Below are positions 17,025 through 27,258 of a DNA stretch of 64,000 nucleotides, piece by piece; the stretch's first letter is position 1, and the number at the start of each line of letters is the position of its first letter. The notes beneath the pieces are model-generated. The model had not been told where the DNA came from. It saw only the letters and a list, made by a program, of their open reading frames with translations, and searched no databases. The stretch is from Cupriavidus phytohabitans. Its GTDB lineage: Bacteria > Pseudomonadota > Gammaproteobacteria > Burkholderiales > Burkholderiaceae. The DNA lies in NCBI RefSeq assembly GCF_000426345.1, contig NZ_AUFE01000028.1, positions 1 to 64,000 of the forward strand, in the 5' to 3' direction. Position numbers and translations under genes: made by a program.

Positions 17025-18026
17025 TCAATCGACCTTGGCGCCCGAATCCTTGACCACCTTGGCCCATTTGGTGGTTTCGGCGCGGATCAGCGCCGCGAAC
17101 TGCTCCGGCGTATTGCCGACCGGTTCGGCACCCTGTGCCTGCAGGCGTTCGCGCACCGCGGGAGCGCCGAGCGCCTTGGCCACTTCCTGCTGGATGCGGT
17201 GGACGATTTCCGGCGGTGTCCCGGCGGGTGCCAGCATGCCGAACCAGGAGCTGGCCTCGTACTGCGGCAGGCCGGCCGCCTGCGCGATGGTCGGCACGCC
17301 CGGCAGTGCCGGCGAGGGTTTGGCGCTGGTCACGGCCAGCGCCTTGAGCTTGCCGGCCTTGATCAGCGCCATCGACGAGGGCAGGTTGTCGAACATCACC
17401 TGCATGGTGCCGCCGGTCAGGTCGGTCAGCGCCGGCCCGCTGCCCTTGTACGGGAAATGGACCATGAAGGTCTTGGTCTGGGTCTTGAACAGCTCGCCGG
17501 CCAGGTGGATCGAGGTGCCGTTGCCGCTGGAAGCCATGTTCAGCTTGCCCGGGTTGGCACGCGCGTAAGCGATCAGGTCCTTGACGCTGTCGATCTTGTT
17601 CTGCTGCGCGAAGGCCGGGTTGACTACCAGGACGTTCGGCACCGCCGCCACTTCGGTGATGGGTGCAAAGTCCTTGATGGGGTCGAACGGCAGCTTTCCG
17701 TACAGCGACTGGTTGATGCCGTGGGTGCCGACCGTGCCCATCAGCAGCGTATAGCCGTCCGGCGCCGCCTTGGCGACGATATCGGCGCCGATATTGCCGC
17801 CCGCGCCGGGTTTGTTGTCCACCACCACGTTCCAGCCAGGCAGCTTGGCCAGCTCCGCGGCGACGGCGCGGGCCAGGATATCGGTGGTGCCGCCTGCGGC
17901 AAACGGGACGACCAGCCGAACCGGCTTGGACGGATACGGATCGGCGGCCAGCGCCGCGGGACTGGCGAGCGCGGCAAGGCTGCCGGACAGCAACAGCGCG
18001 ACGGCGCGCCGGCGAATGGGTTGCAT
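17025..18026 (-). CDS. Tripartite tricarboxylate transporter receptor (Bug/TctC family)
   Basis: The 333-residue periplasmic binding protein has a signal peptide ([20 protein letters not shown], cleavage near AALA-AD at about residue 28). The mature part begins [20 protein letters not shown] and holds the family text [20 protein letters not shown], which forms the carboxylate-binding loop. Bug proteins bind di- and tricarboxylates, aromatic acids or nicotinate, and are greatly expanded in Bordetella and Cupriavidus. No TctAB membrane genes are adjacent, so this is one of the common orphans. A clear ribosome site (AGGAGA) supports ATG at 18026. Confidence 0.92.
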   Translation of the reverse strand: MQPIRRRAVALLLSGSLAALASPAALAADPYPSKPVRLVVPFAAGGTTDILARAVAAELAKLPGWNVVVDNKPGAGGNIGADIVAKAAPDGYTLLMGTVGTHGINQSLYGKLPFDPIKDFAPITEVAAVPNVLVVNPAFAQQNKIDSVKDLIAYARANPGKLNMASSGNGTSIHLAGELFKTQTKTFMVHFPYKGSGPALTDLTGGTMQVMFDNLPSSMALIKAGKLKALAVTSAKPSPALPGVPTIAQAAGLPQYEASSWFGMLAPAGTPPEIVHRIQQEVAKALGAPAVRERLQAQGAEPVGNTPEQFAALIRAETTKWAKVVKDSGAKVD

Positions 18027-18144
18027 GCGTGGTCTCCTGGTGTAGCCGCCTCGTGTCGCCGGGCGGTGGCATGTGCATTCTAGTTGGCCGCAATCGGCAC
18101 GCCGATGGGGTGATGCCCTAAGCGCAAGGCGCCGCACGCCCATG

Positions 18145-18170
18145 AAAAAAGGCACCCGCAGGTGCCTTTT
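18145..18170 (-). terminator. Rho-independent terminator of the porin gene
   Basis: Read on the minus strand, a 10-base-pair stem, AAAAGGCACC with GGTGCCTTTT, ends in a run of six T. It lies 27 bases after the porin stop codon. Confidence 0.88.
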
Positions 18171-18196
18171 GAACGATCGGCCGGTGAGGCTGGCGA

Positions 18197-19330
18197 TCAG
18201 AACTTGTGGCGGATGCCCAGGGCGACGCCGACCATCTTGTCTTCGCCGGTACCCAGGAAGTAACCATTGGCGAAGCTGATCGCCGAGGTGTCGAAGTTCA
18301 GGCCGGCGTTCTTCGAGAAGGCCGTGGTCAGGTACAGGTCGGTGCGCTTGGACACGCTGTAGTCCGCGATAAACGAGATCTGCCAGGGGTTCTTGATGTT
18401 GTTGGTGGCGCCGGTGGCAGCCGGGTTGAAGTTCTTGACGTCGTCGTAGTAGTACGCGAGCGTCAGGCCCAGTGCGGGGGTGACCTGGTAGTTGCCGCCG
18501 ACCCAGTAGTAATTGTCCTTCAGGATCGTATTGTCGTTCGGCGCCTTGCTCATGCCCCAGCGATAGCCGGCCATCAGCTTGGCCGGGCCAAAGGAATAGC
18601 TGGCAGCGACCGCGGCCTTCTTGGCCTCCCCGGTGCCGCCGGCGGCGTTCAGGGTCGGGTTGTACTGGTCATAGGCGCCGCTGATGCCGAACGGGCCGGC
18701 TGCCCATGAGACGCCTGCACCGTAGCCGGTATCGCGGCGGAACTGGCCCGGGACTTCGCCTCCGCCGGCGACGCCGTTGCCGAACGACCAGTGGGCGACC
18801 GCCGTCACCGGACCGAACTTGCCCGTGTACTTGGCCGTGTTGTCCGAGCGGAAGTTCAGGCCCAGTTGCGCCACCACCGGTTCATACTGGGTGGCATAGC
18901 CGGCCGGCGAGAAATTGGCCATCATGTCGAACAGCGAGGTGTACTGGCGACCGAAGGTGAAGCGGCCAGCCTGGGCGCTTTCCAGGCCGACATAAGCCTG
19001 GCGGCCGAACAGGCGGCCGCCTTGCTGCAGACCGCCATTGTCGAGGCCGAAACCGCTTTCGAGCACGAACAGCGCCTTCAGGCCGCTACCGAGGTCTTCC
19101 ACGCCGCGCAGGCCCCAGCGCGAGCCGGACAGGCCGCCGGATGACATACGGAAGAGGTTTTCGGCCGGGCCGGTGGCAAAGCCGTTGGCGGACGACGGGA
19201 TGACGCTCGACATGTTGCTCACGTACTCGATGTTGGCATCCACCACACCGTAGAGCGTGACGCTCGATTGGGCCTGCGCCGCCCCGGCAAATGCGCCAAG
19301 CGCTGCCAGCGCCAGAAGCGATTTCTTCAT
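18197..19330 (-). CDS. Outer membrane porin, Omp32-like (Gram-negative porin family)
   Basis: The 377-residue protein has a signal peptide [20 protein letters not shown] followed by [19 protein letters not shown], the standard opening of betaproteobacterial trimeric porins. The body contains alternating beta-strand text such as [20 protein letters not shown] and [10 protein letters not shown], and it ends in GIRHKF, the terminal Phe being the BAM recognition signal. It would form a 16-strand diffusion channel in the outer membrane. A ribosome site (GGAGA) precedes the ATG. Substrate preference cannot be read from sequence. Confidence 0.93.
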   Translation of the reverse strand: MKKSLLALAALGAFAGAAQAQSSVTLYGVVDANIEYVSNMSSVIPSSANGFATGPAENLFRMSSGGLSGSRWGLRGVEDLGSGLKALFVLESGFGLDNGGLQQGGRLFGRQAYVGLESAQAGRFTFGRQYTSLFDMMANFSPAGYATQYEPVVAQLGLNFRSDNTAKYTGKFGPVTAVAHWSFGNGVAGGGEVPGQFRRDTGYGAGVSWAAGPFGISGAYDQYNPTLNAAGGTGEAKKAAVAASYSFGPAKLMAGYRWGMSKAPNDNTILKDNYYWVGGNYQVTPALGLTLAYYYDDVKNFNPAATGATNNIKNPWQISFIADYSVSKRTDLYLTTAFSKNAGLNFDTSAISFANGYFLGTGEDKMVGVALGIRHKF

Positions 19331-19664
19331 GCTCGTTGATCTCCACTGTAAGAATTATTGGTGACGGCCCGGGGGAACCTCCTGTTGGTCTCCATCCCCC
19401 ATGCGTCAAACTTCCTTGGAAGTTGCGAAGTACTGTAACAAACAACTTTTCGTTCACCATTCGGGCGCAACCCCCTTGTCTGGTTTTAGCAACTCAGGGT
19501 TTCTGAGTAGCGCTCCGCATCGATGCAAGGCGTGGCGCGGGATGCGGCGAATTAGAGGCAAGCTACAATGCGGGTAATCCCGATGCGGTCGCCGCGGGTC
19601 GCGCTGCCGCGTGTGCCCCACCATGAAGACCTCGGGAGCAAGAAGATCAATCCGCTTGCGCGAC
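19331..19664. other. Divergent intergenic region, porin and coq7
   Basis: These 334 bases include an A/T-richer stretch (about 19425-19500) that probably holds the porin promoter. A TACAAT box at 19564-19569 could be a -10 for coq7 but lacks a good -35. No gene is visible. Confidence 0.4.
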
Positions 19665-20288
19665 ATGGACACCCTGATCAAAGAATTCGACGTGGCACTG
19701 CGGGCCATCGCCGGGGCAACCCGCTCCGCGCGCGCCAACCCGGCCGACCAGCTGGCGCCGGACACCGAACAGATGAGCGCCGAAGAGCGGCGCCACGTGG
19801 CCGGCCTGATGCGCATCAACCATGTCGGCGAGGTTTGCGCCCAGGCCCTGTACCAGGCGCAGAAACTGACCGCGCGCAACGCGACAGTGCGCGCGCAGAT
19901 GGATGCGGCCGCGCGCGAAGAAGAAGACCACCTGGCCTGGTGCGCCGAGCGGCTGCGCGAGCTGGGCTCGCGCCCGAGCCTGCTCAACCCGCTGTGGTAC
20001 GCGGGTGCGTTCGCGATCGGCTGGGTTGCGGGCCGGACGGGCGACAAGGTCAGCCTTGGCTTCGTGGCCGAGACCGAGCGCCAGGTCGAGCACCATCTCG
20101 GCGGCCACCTGGACCGCCTGCCTGAAGCGGACGGCCGCTCGCGCGCTATCCTCGAGCAGATGCGCGACGACGAGATCCGCCATGGCGCTGCCGCCCGCGA
20201 TGCCGGCGGCATCCCGCTGCCCGCGCCGGTGCGTGCGCTGATGCGCGGCGCTTCTCGCGTGATGACCACCGCCGCCTACCGCATCTGA
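19665..20288 (+). CDS. coq7: Demethoxyubiquinol hydroxylase, ubiquinone biosynthesis
   Basis: The 207-residue membrane-associated di-iron enzyme carries out the last ring hydroxylation in ubiquinone synthesis. Ferritin-like ligand motifs are visible in order: [38 protein letters not shown] and [12 protein letters not shown]. The protein starts [15 protein letters not shown], as in other betaproteobacterial Coq7 proteins. An upstream in-frame ATG at 19611 would add 18 residues without family similarity, so I chose 19665. Betaproteobacteria typically use Coq7 rather than UbiF for this step. Confidence 0.92.
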   Translation: MDTLIKEFDVALRAIAGATRSARANPADQLAPDTEQMSAEERRHVAGLMRINHVGEVCAQALYQAQKLTARNATVRAQMDAAAREEEDHLAWCAERLRELGSRPSLLNPLWYAGAFAIGWVAGRTGDKVSLGFVAETERQVEHHLGGHLDRLPEADGRSRAILEQMRDDEIRHGAAARDAGGIPLPAPVRALMRGASRVMTTAAYRI

Positions 20289-20573
20289 AGCGCGGCGGCA
20301 GCGCGCCCGGCCTCATGGCCGCTCGCTCGCGGTTGCCCGCCGGCCCTTGATTTTCCAGTGCTGGCGGGCGATTGTTGTATCCTTTCCCCGGGCTGCGTGA
20401 TAGTCGTTCCCGCCGCCGCCGGCAGTTCTCCTCCCGCAGTTCTCAGGTGGTTTCTCTGCTTTCCTCCCTAACATCTTCATTTCATTAAGGATTCACTTTC
20501 ACGGTGCGTGAGGTGTGCGCGCTAAGTCATTGTTCTGATTCGAAAAATCTCGTTTGCTGCTCTGCAACCAGCC

Positions 20574-20602
20574 TTGACCGCCCAAATTGCTTCCTCTAAA
20601 GT
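20574..20602 (+). promoter_or_regulatory. Predicted sigma70 promoter of the dcw cluster
   Basis: The -35 element TTGACC (20574-20579, 5 of 6 matches) is followed by a 17-base spacer and TAAAGT (20597-20602, 4 of 6). Transcription would start near 20609, inside the MraZ-type repeats, which fits negative control by MraZ. Confidence 0.6.
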
Positions 20603-20636
20603 GGGAAATAGTGTGAGGAAGTGTATTTTTGTGTGA
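20601..20636 (+). promoter_or_regulatory. MraZ-type operator: four GTG-repeats at 10-base period
   Basis: GTGGGA, GTGTGA, GTGTAT and GTGTGA begin at 20601, 20611, 20621 and 20631, exactly one per 10 bases. MraZ of E. coli and other bacteria binds GTGGG-type direct repeats separated by 5 bases, giving the same period. A further GTGGGA occurs at 20652. The first unit overlaps the predicted -10 box, so bound MraZ should block the promoter. Confidence 0.75.
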
Positions 20637-20744
20637 AATTGCGAACCGACCGTGGGATCATTTCGTCACAGTCGGAAACAGAGGGATTCACGCGATTGCC
20701 AGCTGCCAGGGGCCACCGGTAGCAGGCAGGGACCGGGAGCGAGC

Positions 20745-21173
20745 GTGTTTCAGGGAGCATCGGCGCTGTCGCTGGATGCCAAGGGGCGGATGTCCATTCC
20801 GTCCAGGCATCGCGAGGCGCTGCAACAGCAGGCTGAGGGCCGGGTGACGCTGACCAAGCACCCGGATGGCTGCCTGCTGCTGTTTCCGCGGCCCGAGTGG
20901 GAAACCTTCCGCACGCGCATTGCAGCGCTGCCGATGGATGCGCACTGGTGGAAGCGCATCTTCCTGGGCAACGCCGCCGACGTGGAAATGGACGGAGCAG
21001 GCCGGGTGCTGATCGCACCGGAGCTGCGCAGTGCCGCCATGCTCGACAAAGAGGTCATGCTGCTCGGCATGGGCAGTCATTTCGAAGTGTGGGATGCCGC
21101 GACCTACGCCGCCAAGGAACAGCAGGCGATGGCGCAAGGCATGCCCGAAGCATTGAAAAATTTCTCTTTCTGA
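20745..21173 (+). CDS. mraZ: Transcriptional regulator MraZ
   Basis: The 142-residue protein is the DNA-binding autorepressor of the dcw cluster and forms a ring of AbrB-like domains. The two half-domains are visible as [20 protein letters not shown] (about 6-25) and [19 protein letters not shown] (about 80-98). I chose GTG at 20745 because it gives the family N-terminus [15 protein letters not shown]; an upstream ATG at 20652 adds unrelated residues and would lie in the leader. The gene is followed by rsmH after 7 bases. Direct repeats for its own binding lie upstream. Confidence 0.95.
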   Translation: MFQGASALSLDAKGRMSIPSRHREALQQQAEGRVTLTKHPDGCLLLFPRPEWETFRTRIAALPMDAHWWKRIFLGNAADVEMDGAGRVLIAPELRSAAMLDKEVMLLGMGSHFEVWDAATYAAKEQQAMAQGMPEALKNFSF

Positions 21174-21180
21174 AGAGGTC

Positions 21181-22170
21181 ATGAGTCCTACCGGAACGCC
21201 GGCAACCCCCGCCCTGCGCCATCGCACCGTGCTGCTGGACGAGGCCGTGGACGCCCTGATCTGGCGCCCGGACGGCGTCTACGTGGACGGCACCTTCGGC
21301 AGGGGAGGGCACAGCCGGGCGGTACTGGCCCGGCTGGGGCCAGACGGGGCCCTGGTCGCGTTCGACAAGGACCCAGCAGCAATCGCAGAAGCGGGCACCA
21401 TCGGGGATGCCCGCTTCTCCATTGAGCACGCCAGCTTTGCGGACATGGCAGAGCGCCTGGCCGGGCGCGGCCACGTGGCCGGCGTGCTGCTCGACCTGGG
21501 GATCAGCTCGCCCCAGATCGATGAGGCGGCGAGGGGGTTTTCCTTTCGTTTCGAGGGCCCGCTGGACATGCGCATGGACACCACGCGCGGCATTACCGCC
21601 GCGCAGTGGCTGGCGCAGGCGGATGAGCAGGACATTGCCAGGGTGATACGAGACTATGGGGAAGAACGGTTTGCTGTACAGATTGCAAAGGCGATTGTTG
21701 CTCGCCGGCGCGAACCCGGCGATGGCGGACCCATCGCCACTACTGCCGACCTTGCCGCGCTCGTGGCGAAAGCCGTCAAAACACGCGAGAAGGGCCAGGA
21801 CCCTGCGACCCGCACCTTTCAGGCTCTACGGATTCACGTCAATCAAGAGCTTGAGGACCTCGAAAGAGGTCTGAAGGCGGCTTATGACCTGTTGCAGGTA
21901 GGGGGACGCCTGGTGGTGATCAGCTTCCATTCGCTGGAGGACCGCATCGTCAAGCGGTTCATGGCGGCGCACGCCCGTCCCCAGCAGGATGCCGACCCGG
22001 CCCTGCGCCGCGCGCCGCTGCGCGCGGCCGACCTGCCGCAGCCCACGCTGCGCCTGCTCGGACGCTCCAAGCCCGGCGCCGAAGAGATCGCCGCCAATCC
22101 GCGCGCGCGCTCGGCCGTGATGCGCGTGGCCGAGAAACTGGCTCCGGCCGGCGGAGGCGTGCGCGCATGA
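21181..22170 (+). CDS. rsmH: 16S rRNA (cytosine-1402-N4)-methyltransferase
   Basis: The 329-residue SAM-dependent enzyme methylates C1402 of 16S rRNA in the decoding centre. Motifs are [29 protein letters not shown] (SAM binding), [26 protein letters not shown] and [15 protein letters not shown]. The length is slightly above the E. coli enzyme (313). The middle third uses codons rare in the rest of the window, including ATA, CGA, CTA and AGA, between about 21530 and 21890. Its stop overlaps the ftsL start by 4 bases. Confidence 0.95.
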   Translation: MSPTGTPATPALRHRTVLLDEAVDALIWRPDGVYVDGTFGRGGHSRAVLARLGPDGALVAFDKDPAAIAEAGTIGDARFSIEHASFADMAERLAGRGHVAGVLLDLGISSPQIDEAARGFSFRFEGPLDMRMDTTRGITAAQWLAQADEQDIARVIRDYGEERFAVQIAKAIVARRREPGDGGPIATTADLAALVAKAVKTREKGQDPATRTFQALRIHVNQELEDLERGLKAAYDLLQVGGRLVVISFHSLEDRIVKRFMAAHARPQQDADPALRRAPLRAADLPQPTLRLLGRSKPGAEEIAANPRARSAVMRVAEKLAPAGGGVRA

Positions 22171-22481
22171 ACCGCCTGACTTTCTTCCTTCTGGCCGCGC
22201 TGATCCTGTGCGCGCTCTCGCTGGTGAGCGCCCAGCACCAGGCGCGCACGCTGTTCGTGGCGCTGGAGCGGGCACAGTCGGAAGAACGCCAGCTCGACAT
22301 CGACTGGGCGCGCCTGCAGTACCAGCAGAGCTCGCTCGGCAAGAGCGCGCGCATCGCCGATGCCGCGCGCGCGCAGCTGAAGATGGCACCGGCCAACCCC
22401 GGCAAGACCCAGTACCTGTCGGGCATCGTGCTGCCGCCGGCGCAGCCCGCGCCGGCCAGCGAGGCGGAGGCGCGCCAATGA
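22167..22481 (+). CDS. ftsL: Cell division protein FtsL
   Basis: The 104-residue bitopic membrane protein has a single helix at residues 4-22 ([19 protein letters not shown]) followed by a periplasmic coiled-coil-like segment ([20 protein letters not shown]). It would form the FtsQ-FtsL-FtsB complex that activates septal wall synthesis. No ftsB is in the cluster, as is normal for Proteobacteria. It overlaps both rsmH and ftsI by 4 bases. Confidence 0.92.
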   Translation: MNRLTFFLLAALILCALSLVSAQHQARTLFVALERAQSEERQLDIDWARLQYQQSSLGKSARIADAARAQLKMAPANPGKTQYLSGIVLPPAQPAPASEAEARQ

Positions 22482-24283
22482 GCATGGCCCGACCCAACCC
22501 GCCCGGCCGCAACGGCAACGGCACTCCGTCGCGCCCGCGCAGCGGCCAGTTCTCGGCCAGCCCGGTGCTGGGGCTGCGCCTGCCGATGTGGCGCTCCAAG
22601 CTGGTGGTGTTCCTGATGTTCGCGGCTTTTGTCGCGCTGGCGCTGCGCGCCGCATGGATCCAGGGCCCGGGCAACCAGTTCTACGAGGCCGAGGGCAAGA
22701 AGCGCTTCCAGCGCACGCTGGAACTGCCGGCCACGCGCGGCAAGATCCTGGACCGCAATGGCCTGGTGCTGGCCACCAGCCTGCCGGTCAAGGCGATCTG
22801 GGCGGTGCCCGAGGATGTGCCCAACCAGGTCGAGCTGGCCAAGATCCGCCAGCTGGCCAGGCTGCTCGGCATGTCGGAGAAGGACCTCGGCAAGAAGCTG
22901 TCGGAGGACAAGGGCTTTGTCTACCTGAAGCGCCAGGTGCTGCCCGACGTCGCCGACAAGATCGCCGCGCTCAAGATCGAGGGCATCCACCAGACCCGCG
23001 AGTACAAGCGCTTCTACCCGGAAGGGGAGGCGATGGCGCATATCGTGGGCTTCACCAATGTGGAAGACCGCGGGCAGGAAGGCGTGGAGCTGGCGCGCGA
23101 GACCGGCCTGGCCGGCCGCCCCGGCGCGCGCCAGGTGATCAAGGACCGCCTCGGCCGCGTGGTCGAGGATGTCGGCATCCTGAAGACTCCGCGCGACGGC
23201 GAAGACATCCAGCTGTCGATCGACGCCAAGATCCAGTACCTCGCCTACAACGAACTCAAGGCCGTGGTGGATAAGCACAAGGCCAAGGCCGCCAGCGCCG
23301 TGGTGCTCGACGCCCAGACCGGCGAGGTGCTGGCGCTGGCCAACTGGCCCACCTACAACCCCAATGACCGCACCCGGCTGTCCGGCGAGCAGCTGCGCAA
23401 CCGCGTGTTGACCGACACCTTCGAACCCGGCTCGATGATGAAGCCGATCACCGTGGGGCTGGCGTTGCAGCTCAAGCGCGTGACGCCGTCGACGGTGATC
23501 ACCACCACCGGCAAGTACCAGTTCGAAGGCGCCACCATCAGCGATACCCACAACTACGGCGCCCTCACCGTCAGCGGCGTGATCCAGAAATCGTCCAACA
23601 TCGGCACGACCAAGATCGCGATGCTGATGAAGCCGCAGGAGATGTGGGATATGTACACCAGCATCGGCCTGGGCCAGGCGCCCAAGATCGGCTTCCCCGG
23701 CGCGGTGGCAGGGCGCGTGCGTCCGTTCAAGAGCTGGCGCCCGATCGAGCAGGCCACCATGTCGTACGGCTACGGCCTGTCGGTGTCGCTGTTCCAGATG
23801 GCGCATGCCTACACCATCTTCGCGCACGACGGGGAGCTGATCCCGGTCACCATGTTCCGCGCCAACGGTCCGGCCACCGGCGAGCGCATCCTGTCGCCGC
23901 AGGTGGCGCGCGACGTGCGCGCCATGATGGAAACCGTGACCGCGCCCGGCGGCACCGCGCCCGAGGCGCAGGTGATGGGCTATCGCGTCGGCGGCAAGAC
24001 CGGCACCGCCTACAAGCACGAAGGCCGCGGCTATAACCGCAGCAAGTACCGCGCCTCGTTCATCGGCCTGGCGCCGATGTCCAACCCGCGCATCATCGTC
24101 GCCGTCAGCGTCGACGAGCCTACCGCCGGCAGCCACTACGGCGGCCTGGTGGCGGGCCCGGCGTTCGCCGCCATCACCGGCGGCACGCTGCGCGCACTGA
24201 ATGTCCAGCCCGATTCGCCGATCCGCCAGCTGGTGGTCAGCGACAAGGTGCCGGAAAGCGAACCGTGGAGCGCGACCCAATGA
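22478..24283 (+). CDS. ftsI: Septal peptidoglycan transpeptidase, PBP3
   Basis: The 601-residue class B penicillin-binding protein cross-links septal peptidoglycan. It has a cytoplasmic N-terminus, one membrane helix (KLVVFLMFAAFVALALRAAW, about 41-60), a pedestal domain starting near RTLELPATRGKILDRNG, and the transpeptidase domain with Ser319 in GSMMKP (SxxK), SSN at 372-374 and KTG at 507-509. A longer frame from 22208 overlaps all of ftsL and is rejected; ATG at 22478 overlaps the ftsL stop. It lies directly before murE with a 4-base overlap. Confidence 0.95.
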   Translation: MSMARPNPPGRNGNGTPSRPRSGQFSASPVLGLRLPMWRSKLVVFLMFAAFVALALRAAWIQGPGNQFYEAEGKKRFQRTLELPATRGKILDRNGLVLATSLPVKAIWAVPEDVPNQVELAKIRQLARLLGMSEKDLGKKLSEDKGFVYLKRQVLPDVADKIAALKIEGIHQTREYKRFYPEGEAMAHIVGFTNVEDRGQEGVELARETGLAGRPGARQVIKDRLGRVVEDVGILKTPRDGEDIQLSIDAKIQYLAYNELKAVVDKHKAKAASAVVLDAQTGEVLALANWPTYNPNDRTRLSGEQLRNRVLTDTFEPGSMMKPITVGLALQLKRVTPSTVITTTGKYQFEGATISDTHNYGALTVSGVIQKSSNIGTTKIAMLMKPQEMWDMYTSIGLGQAPKIGFPGAVAGRVRPFKSWRPIEQATMSYGYGLSVSLFQMAHAYTIFAHDGELIPVTMFRANGPATGERILSPQVARDVRAMMETVTAPGGTAPEAQVMGYRVGGKTGTAYKHEGRGYNRSKYRASFIGLAPMSNPRIIVAVSVDEPTAGSHYGGLVAGPAFAAITGGTLRALNVQPDSPIRQLVVSDKVPESEPWSATQ

Positions 24284-25848
24284 CGGCCAAGCCCCTGCTC
24301 CCGCTCGAGGTGACCACCCAGGCCAGCAACGCGCTGGCCTGGCTGCGTACCAACGTGGCCGCTTCGGCGCAGTTGACGGGCGATAGCCGCCGGCTGGCGC
24401 GCGGCGACGTGTTCTTTGCCTACGTGCTCGGCAACGAGCGCCTGGCCACAGACGGGCGGCCCTATGTCCAGCAGGCCATCGCGGCCGGCGCCGGTGCCAT
24501 CGTCTATGAGGCTGAAGGCTTCGACTGGCCATTTGGCGACGTCGTGCCGCATCTGGCGGTCAGCAATCTGCATCAGCTGGCCGGCCCGATCGCTGCCGGC
24601 TGGCACGGGAATCCGGTGCGCGGCCTGGCCGTGACCGGGATCACCGGCACCAACGGCAAGACCTCGTGCAGCCAGTGGCTGGCGCGCGTGCTGCAGGCCG
24701 CTGGCACGCCCTGCGCGACCGTCGGCACGCTCGGCACAGGCTTCCCCGGCGCACTGCAGGCGACCGGCTTCACCACGCCCGACGCGGTGCAGCTGCAGGC
24801 CAGCCTGGCGGCGCTGCACGACGCCGGCGCGCGGGCCGTGGCGATGGAAGTGTCCTCGCACGGCCTGGAGCAGGAGCGCGTGGCCGGCACGCATTTCACG
24901 GTGGCGGTACTCACCAACCTGACGCAGGACCACCTCGACTACCACGGCTCGATGACCGAGTACGAGGCCGCCAAGGAGCGCCTGTTCCAGTGGGACGGCC
25001 TGCGCACCGCAGTGGTCAACCGCGACGACGCCATGGGCCAGCGGCTGCTGGTGGCGGACGCGGCCGCAATCGCCGCGCCGCACGTGATCGAATACGGCAT
25101 CGACGGCCCCGGCGCTGCCACGGTGCGACGCCCGCGCGGCGAATGGCTGCGCGCCACCAACGTGCGCGCCACGCCCAACGGCACCGCTTTCCATATCGAC
25201 GGCAGCTTCGGCAGCACCGAGATGGCCACGCCTATGATCGGCGCCTTCAACGTCAGCAACCTGCTGGCGGTGCTGGGCGCGGCGCTGGCCAACGGCGTGG
25301 CATGGAATGCGGCGCTGGCGGCGCTGCGCGCGCTGACGCCGGTCGAGGGCCGCATGGAATTGTTCGGCGCCAACGGTGGCGATGCCGGGCTGGGCCCGCT
25401 TGCGGTGGTCGACTACGCTCACACCCCTGACGCGCTGGAACAGACGCTGGCCGCGCTGCGCCCGGTGGCGCGGGCGCGTAATGGCCGCCTGTGGTGCGTG
25501 TTCGGCTGCGGCGGCGATCGCGACCCGATCAAGCGCCCGCTGATGGGCGCGGTGGCCGAACGCCTGGCCGACGAGGTCATCCTCACCAGCGACAACCCGC
25601 GCAGCGAGGACCCGCAGGAAATCCTGGACGCGATCGCCGACGGCATGGCCGACCGCGCGCGCGGCCGCCAGATCGAGGACCGCGCCGCCGCCATCCTTTA
25701 CGCCATCCGGCACGCGGCTTCGGCCGACGTGGTGCTGGTGGCAGGCAAGGGCCACGAGGCCACCCAGGAGATCCAGGGGCGCAAGCGCCCGTTCTCCGAC
25801 CGCGAGCATGTCCGCCTGGCGCTAGCCACCCGTGGAGTATCGGCATGA
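24280..25848 (+). CDS. murE: UDP-MurNAc-tripeptide ligase (meso-diaminopimelate adding)
   Basis: This 522-residue cytoplasmic Mur ligase adds the third residue to the stem peptide. The ATP loop is [10 protein letters not shown] (120-129), and other family text is FTTPDAVQLQ, MEVSSHGLEQERV and NLTQDHLDYHGSM. The DNPR motif at residues 438-441 marks specificity for meso-diaminopimelate rather than lysine. ATG at 24280 overlaps the ftsI stop; an ATG five codons earlier (24265) is possible but would increase the overlap. Confidence 0.94.
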   Translation: MTAKPLLPLEVTTQASNALAWLRTNVAASAQLTGDSRRLARGDVFFAYVLGNERLATDGRPYVQQAIAAGAGAIVYEAEGFDWPFGDVVPHLAVSNLHQLAGPIAAGWHGNPVRGLAVTGITGTNGKTSCSQWLARVLQAAGTPCATVGTLGTGFPGALQATGFTTPDAVQLQASLAALHDAGARAVAMEVSSHGLEQERVAGTHFTVAVLTNLTQDHLDYHGSMTEYEAAKERLFQWDGLRTAVVNRDDAMGQRLLVADAAAIAAPHVIEYGIDGPGAATVRRPRGEWLRATNVRATPNGTAFHIDGSFGSTEMATPMIGAFNVSNLLAVLGAALANGVAWNAALAALRALTPVEGRMELFGANGGDAGLGPLAVVDYAHTPDALEQTLAALRPVARARNGRLWCVFGCGGDRDPIKRPLMGAVAERLADEVILTSDNPRSEDPQEILDAIADGMADRARGRQIEDRAAAILYAIRHAASADVVLVAGKGHEATQEIQGRKRPFSDREHVRLALATRGVSA

Positions 25849-27245
25849 GCCAGACCACCATGACCACCTTGCAGGACGCCGCCGGCTGGATTGCCGGCGC
25901 GCGCGTTTCCGGCGACGGCGCCGTTGCGTTCTCGCGCGTGCAGACCGACAGCCGCACCGTCGAGCCCGGCGACCTGTTCGTCGCGCTGAAGGGCGAGCGC
26001 TTCGATGCGCATGACTTCATCGCCGACGTGGTGGCCAAAGGCGCCGCGGCCGTGCTGGTGAGCCGTGAAGTCGATGCTGGCGTGCCGGCCATTGTCGCCC
26101 CCGACACCCGCATCGCGCTGGGCGAGCTGGGTGCCGGCTGGCGCCGCCGGTTCACGCTGCCCGCGGTGGCGGTGACCGGCAGCAACGGCAAGACCACGGT
26201 CAAGGAAATGATCGCGGCGATCTTCGCTGCGGCGGTGGGTGAAGACCAGCGCCTGGCCACCGGTGGCAACCTGAATAACGACATCGGCCTGCCGCTGACG
26301 GTGCTGCGCCTGCGCGCCACGCACAAGCTGGCAGTGCTGGAGCTCGGCATGAACCATCCGGGCGAGACCGTCTACCTGGCCGGCATCGCCCAGCCCACCG
26401 TGGCGGTCATCACCAACGCGCAGCGCGAGCACCAGGAATTCATGGTCAGCGTGGAAGCCGTGGCGCACGAGCACGCGGCCGCGATCGCGGCGCTGCCGGC
26501 GGACGGCGTGGCGGTATTCCCGCTCGACGAGGAAAGCGGCGGTGCCTATGCACCGGTCTGGCGCGAGGCCGCCGGTGCGCGCCGGGCGCTGTCGTTCGGC
26601 ACCTCGCAGCGCGCGGACGTGCACGCCACCATGGCATTGGTCGACGGCGTGCAGGTAATGCAGGTGCGCGCGCCGGGCCATGCGTTTGAAGTCAGGCTTG
26701 CGCTGCTGGGCGAGCACAACGTGCGCAACGCGCTCGCGGCGATCGCCTGCGCGCTGGCCGCGGGCGTGCACGTGCCGGCGATCCAGGCGGGGCTGGCCGG
26801 CTTCCAGGCGGTCAAGGGCCGGCTGCAGGTGAAGTACACGCCGGGCGGCACGGTGGTCATCGACGACACCTACAACGCCAACCCCGATTCCATGCGCGCC
26901 GCCATCGACGTGCTGGCCGGTTTTGCCGCGCCGCGCATGCTGGTGCTGGGCGACATGGGCGAGGTCGGCAACCAGGGGCCGGCGTTCCACGAAGAGATCG
27001 GCGCCTACGCGCAGGCGCGCGGCGTCGACGCGCTGTGGGCCGCCGGCGAACTGGCCGTGCACGCGGTGCGCGCGTTCGGCGCCAACGGCCGCCATTTCGG
27101 CAGCGTGGAAGACCTGGCAAAGGCCTTGGAGGAAGACAGCGGGGGCATGGTGGCGCAAGCGGGCGCCGTGCTGGTGAAGGGATCGCGCTTCATGCGCATG
27201 GAACGGATCGTCGCTGCGCTGGTCGCAGACACTTCCGCACATTAA
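25845..27245 (+). CDS. murF: UDP-MurNAc-tripeptide-D-alanyl-D-alanine ligase
   Basis: The 466-residue ligase completes the UDP-MurNAc-pentapeptide by adding D-Ala-D-Ala. The ATP loop is TGSNGKTT (111-118). Other family text is [35 protein letters not shown] and [19 protein letters not shown], the last being diagnostic for MurF. Translation starts at 25845 inside the murE stop, and a longer in-frame extension from 25491 lies inside murE and is rejected. The mraY gene starts 13 bases downstream. Confidence 0.95.
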   Translation: MSQTTMTTLQDAAGWIAGARVSGDGAVAFSRVQTDSRTVEPGDLFVALKGERFDAHDFIADVVAKGAAAVLVSREVDAGVPAIVAPDTRIALGELGAGWRRRFTLPAVAVTGSNGKTTVKEMIAAIFAAAVGEDQRLATGGNLNNDIGLPLTVLRLRATHKLAVLELGMNHPGETVYLAGIAQPTVAVITNAQREHQEFMVSVEAVAHEHAAAIAALPADGVAVFPLDEESGGAYAPVWREAAGARRALSFGTSQRADVHATMALVDGVQVMQVRAPGHAFEVRLALLGEHNVRNALAAIACALAAGVHVPAIQAGLAGFQAVKGRLQVKYTPGGTVVIDDTYNANPDSMRAAIDVLAGFAAPRMLVLGDMGEVGNQGPAFHEEIGAYAQARGVDALWAAGELAVHAVRAFGANGRHFGSVEDLAKALEEDSGGMVAQAGAVLVKGSRFMRMERIVAALVADTSAH

Positions 27246-27258
27246 CGAAGACAACACG

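Larger units (their letters stand above)
20289..20744. other. Intergenic region upstream of the dcw cluster
   Basis: These 456 bases have no visible gene. The second half (about 20440-20640) is clearly richer in A/T than its surroundings and contains the mra promoter and MraZ-type repeats listed separately. A leader of about 135 bases separates the predicted start of transcription from the mraZ GTG. Confidence 0.6.

Noticed and set aside
20652-20744. ATG start for mraZ at 20652
   Set aside because: The added residues are unlike any MraZ, while GTG at 20745 gives the canonical N-terminus.
22208-22477. N-terminal extension of ftsI to 691 residues
   Set aside because: It would overlap nearly all of ftsL in another frame, and the membrane helix and family start fit ATG at 22478.
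21959-24532. 857-residue minus-strand frame opposite ftsI
   Set aside because: Antisense shadow of a well-recognised gene, with no domain features.
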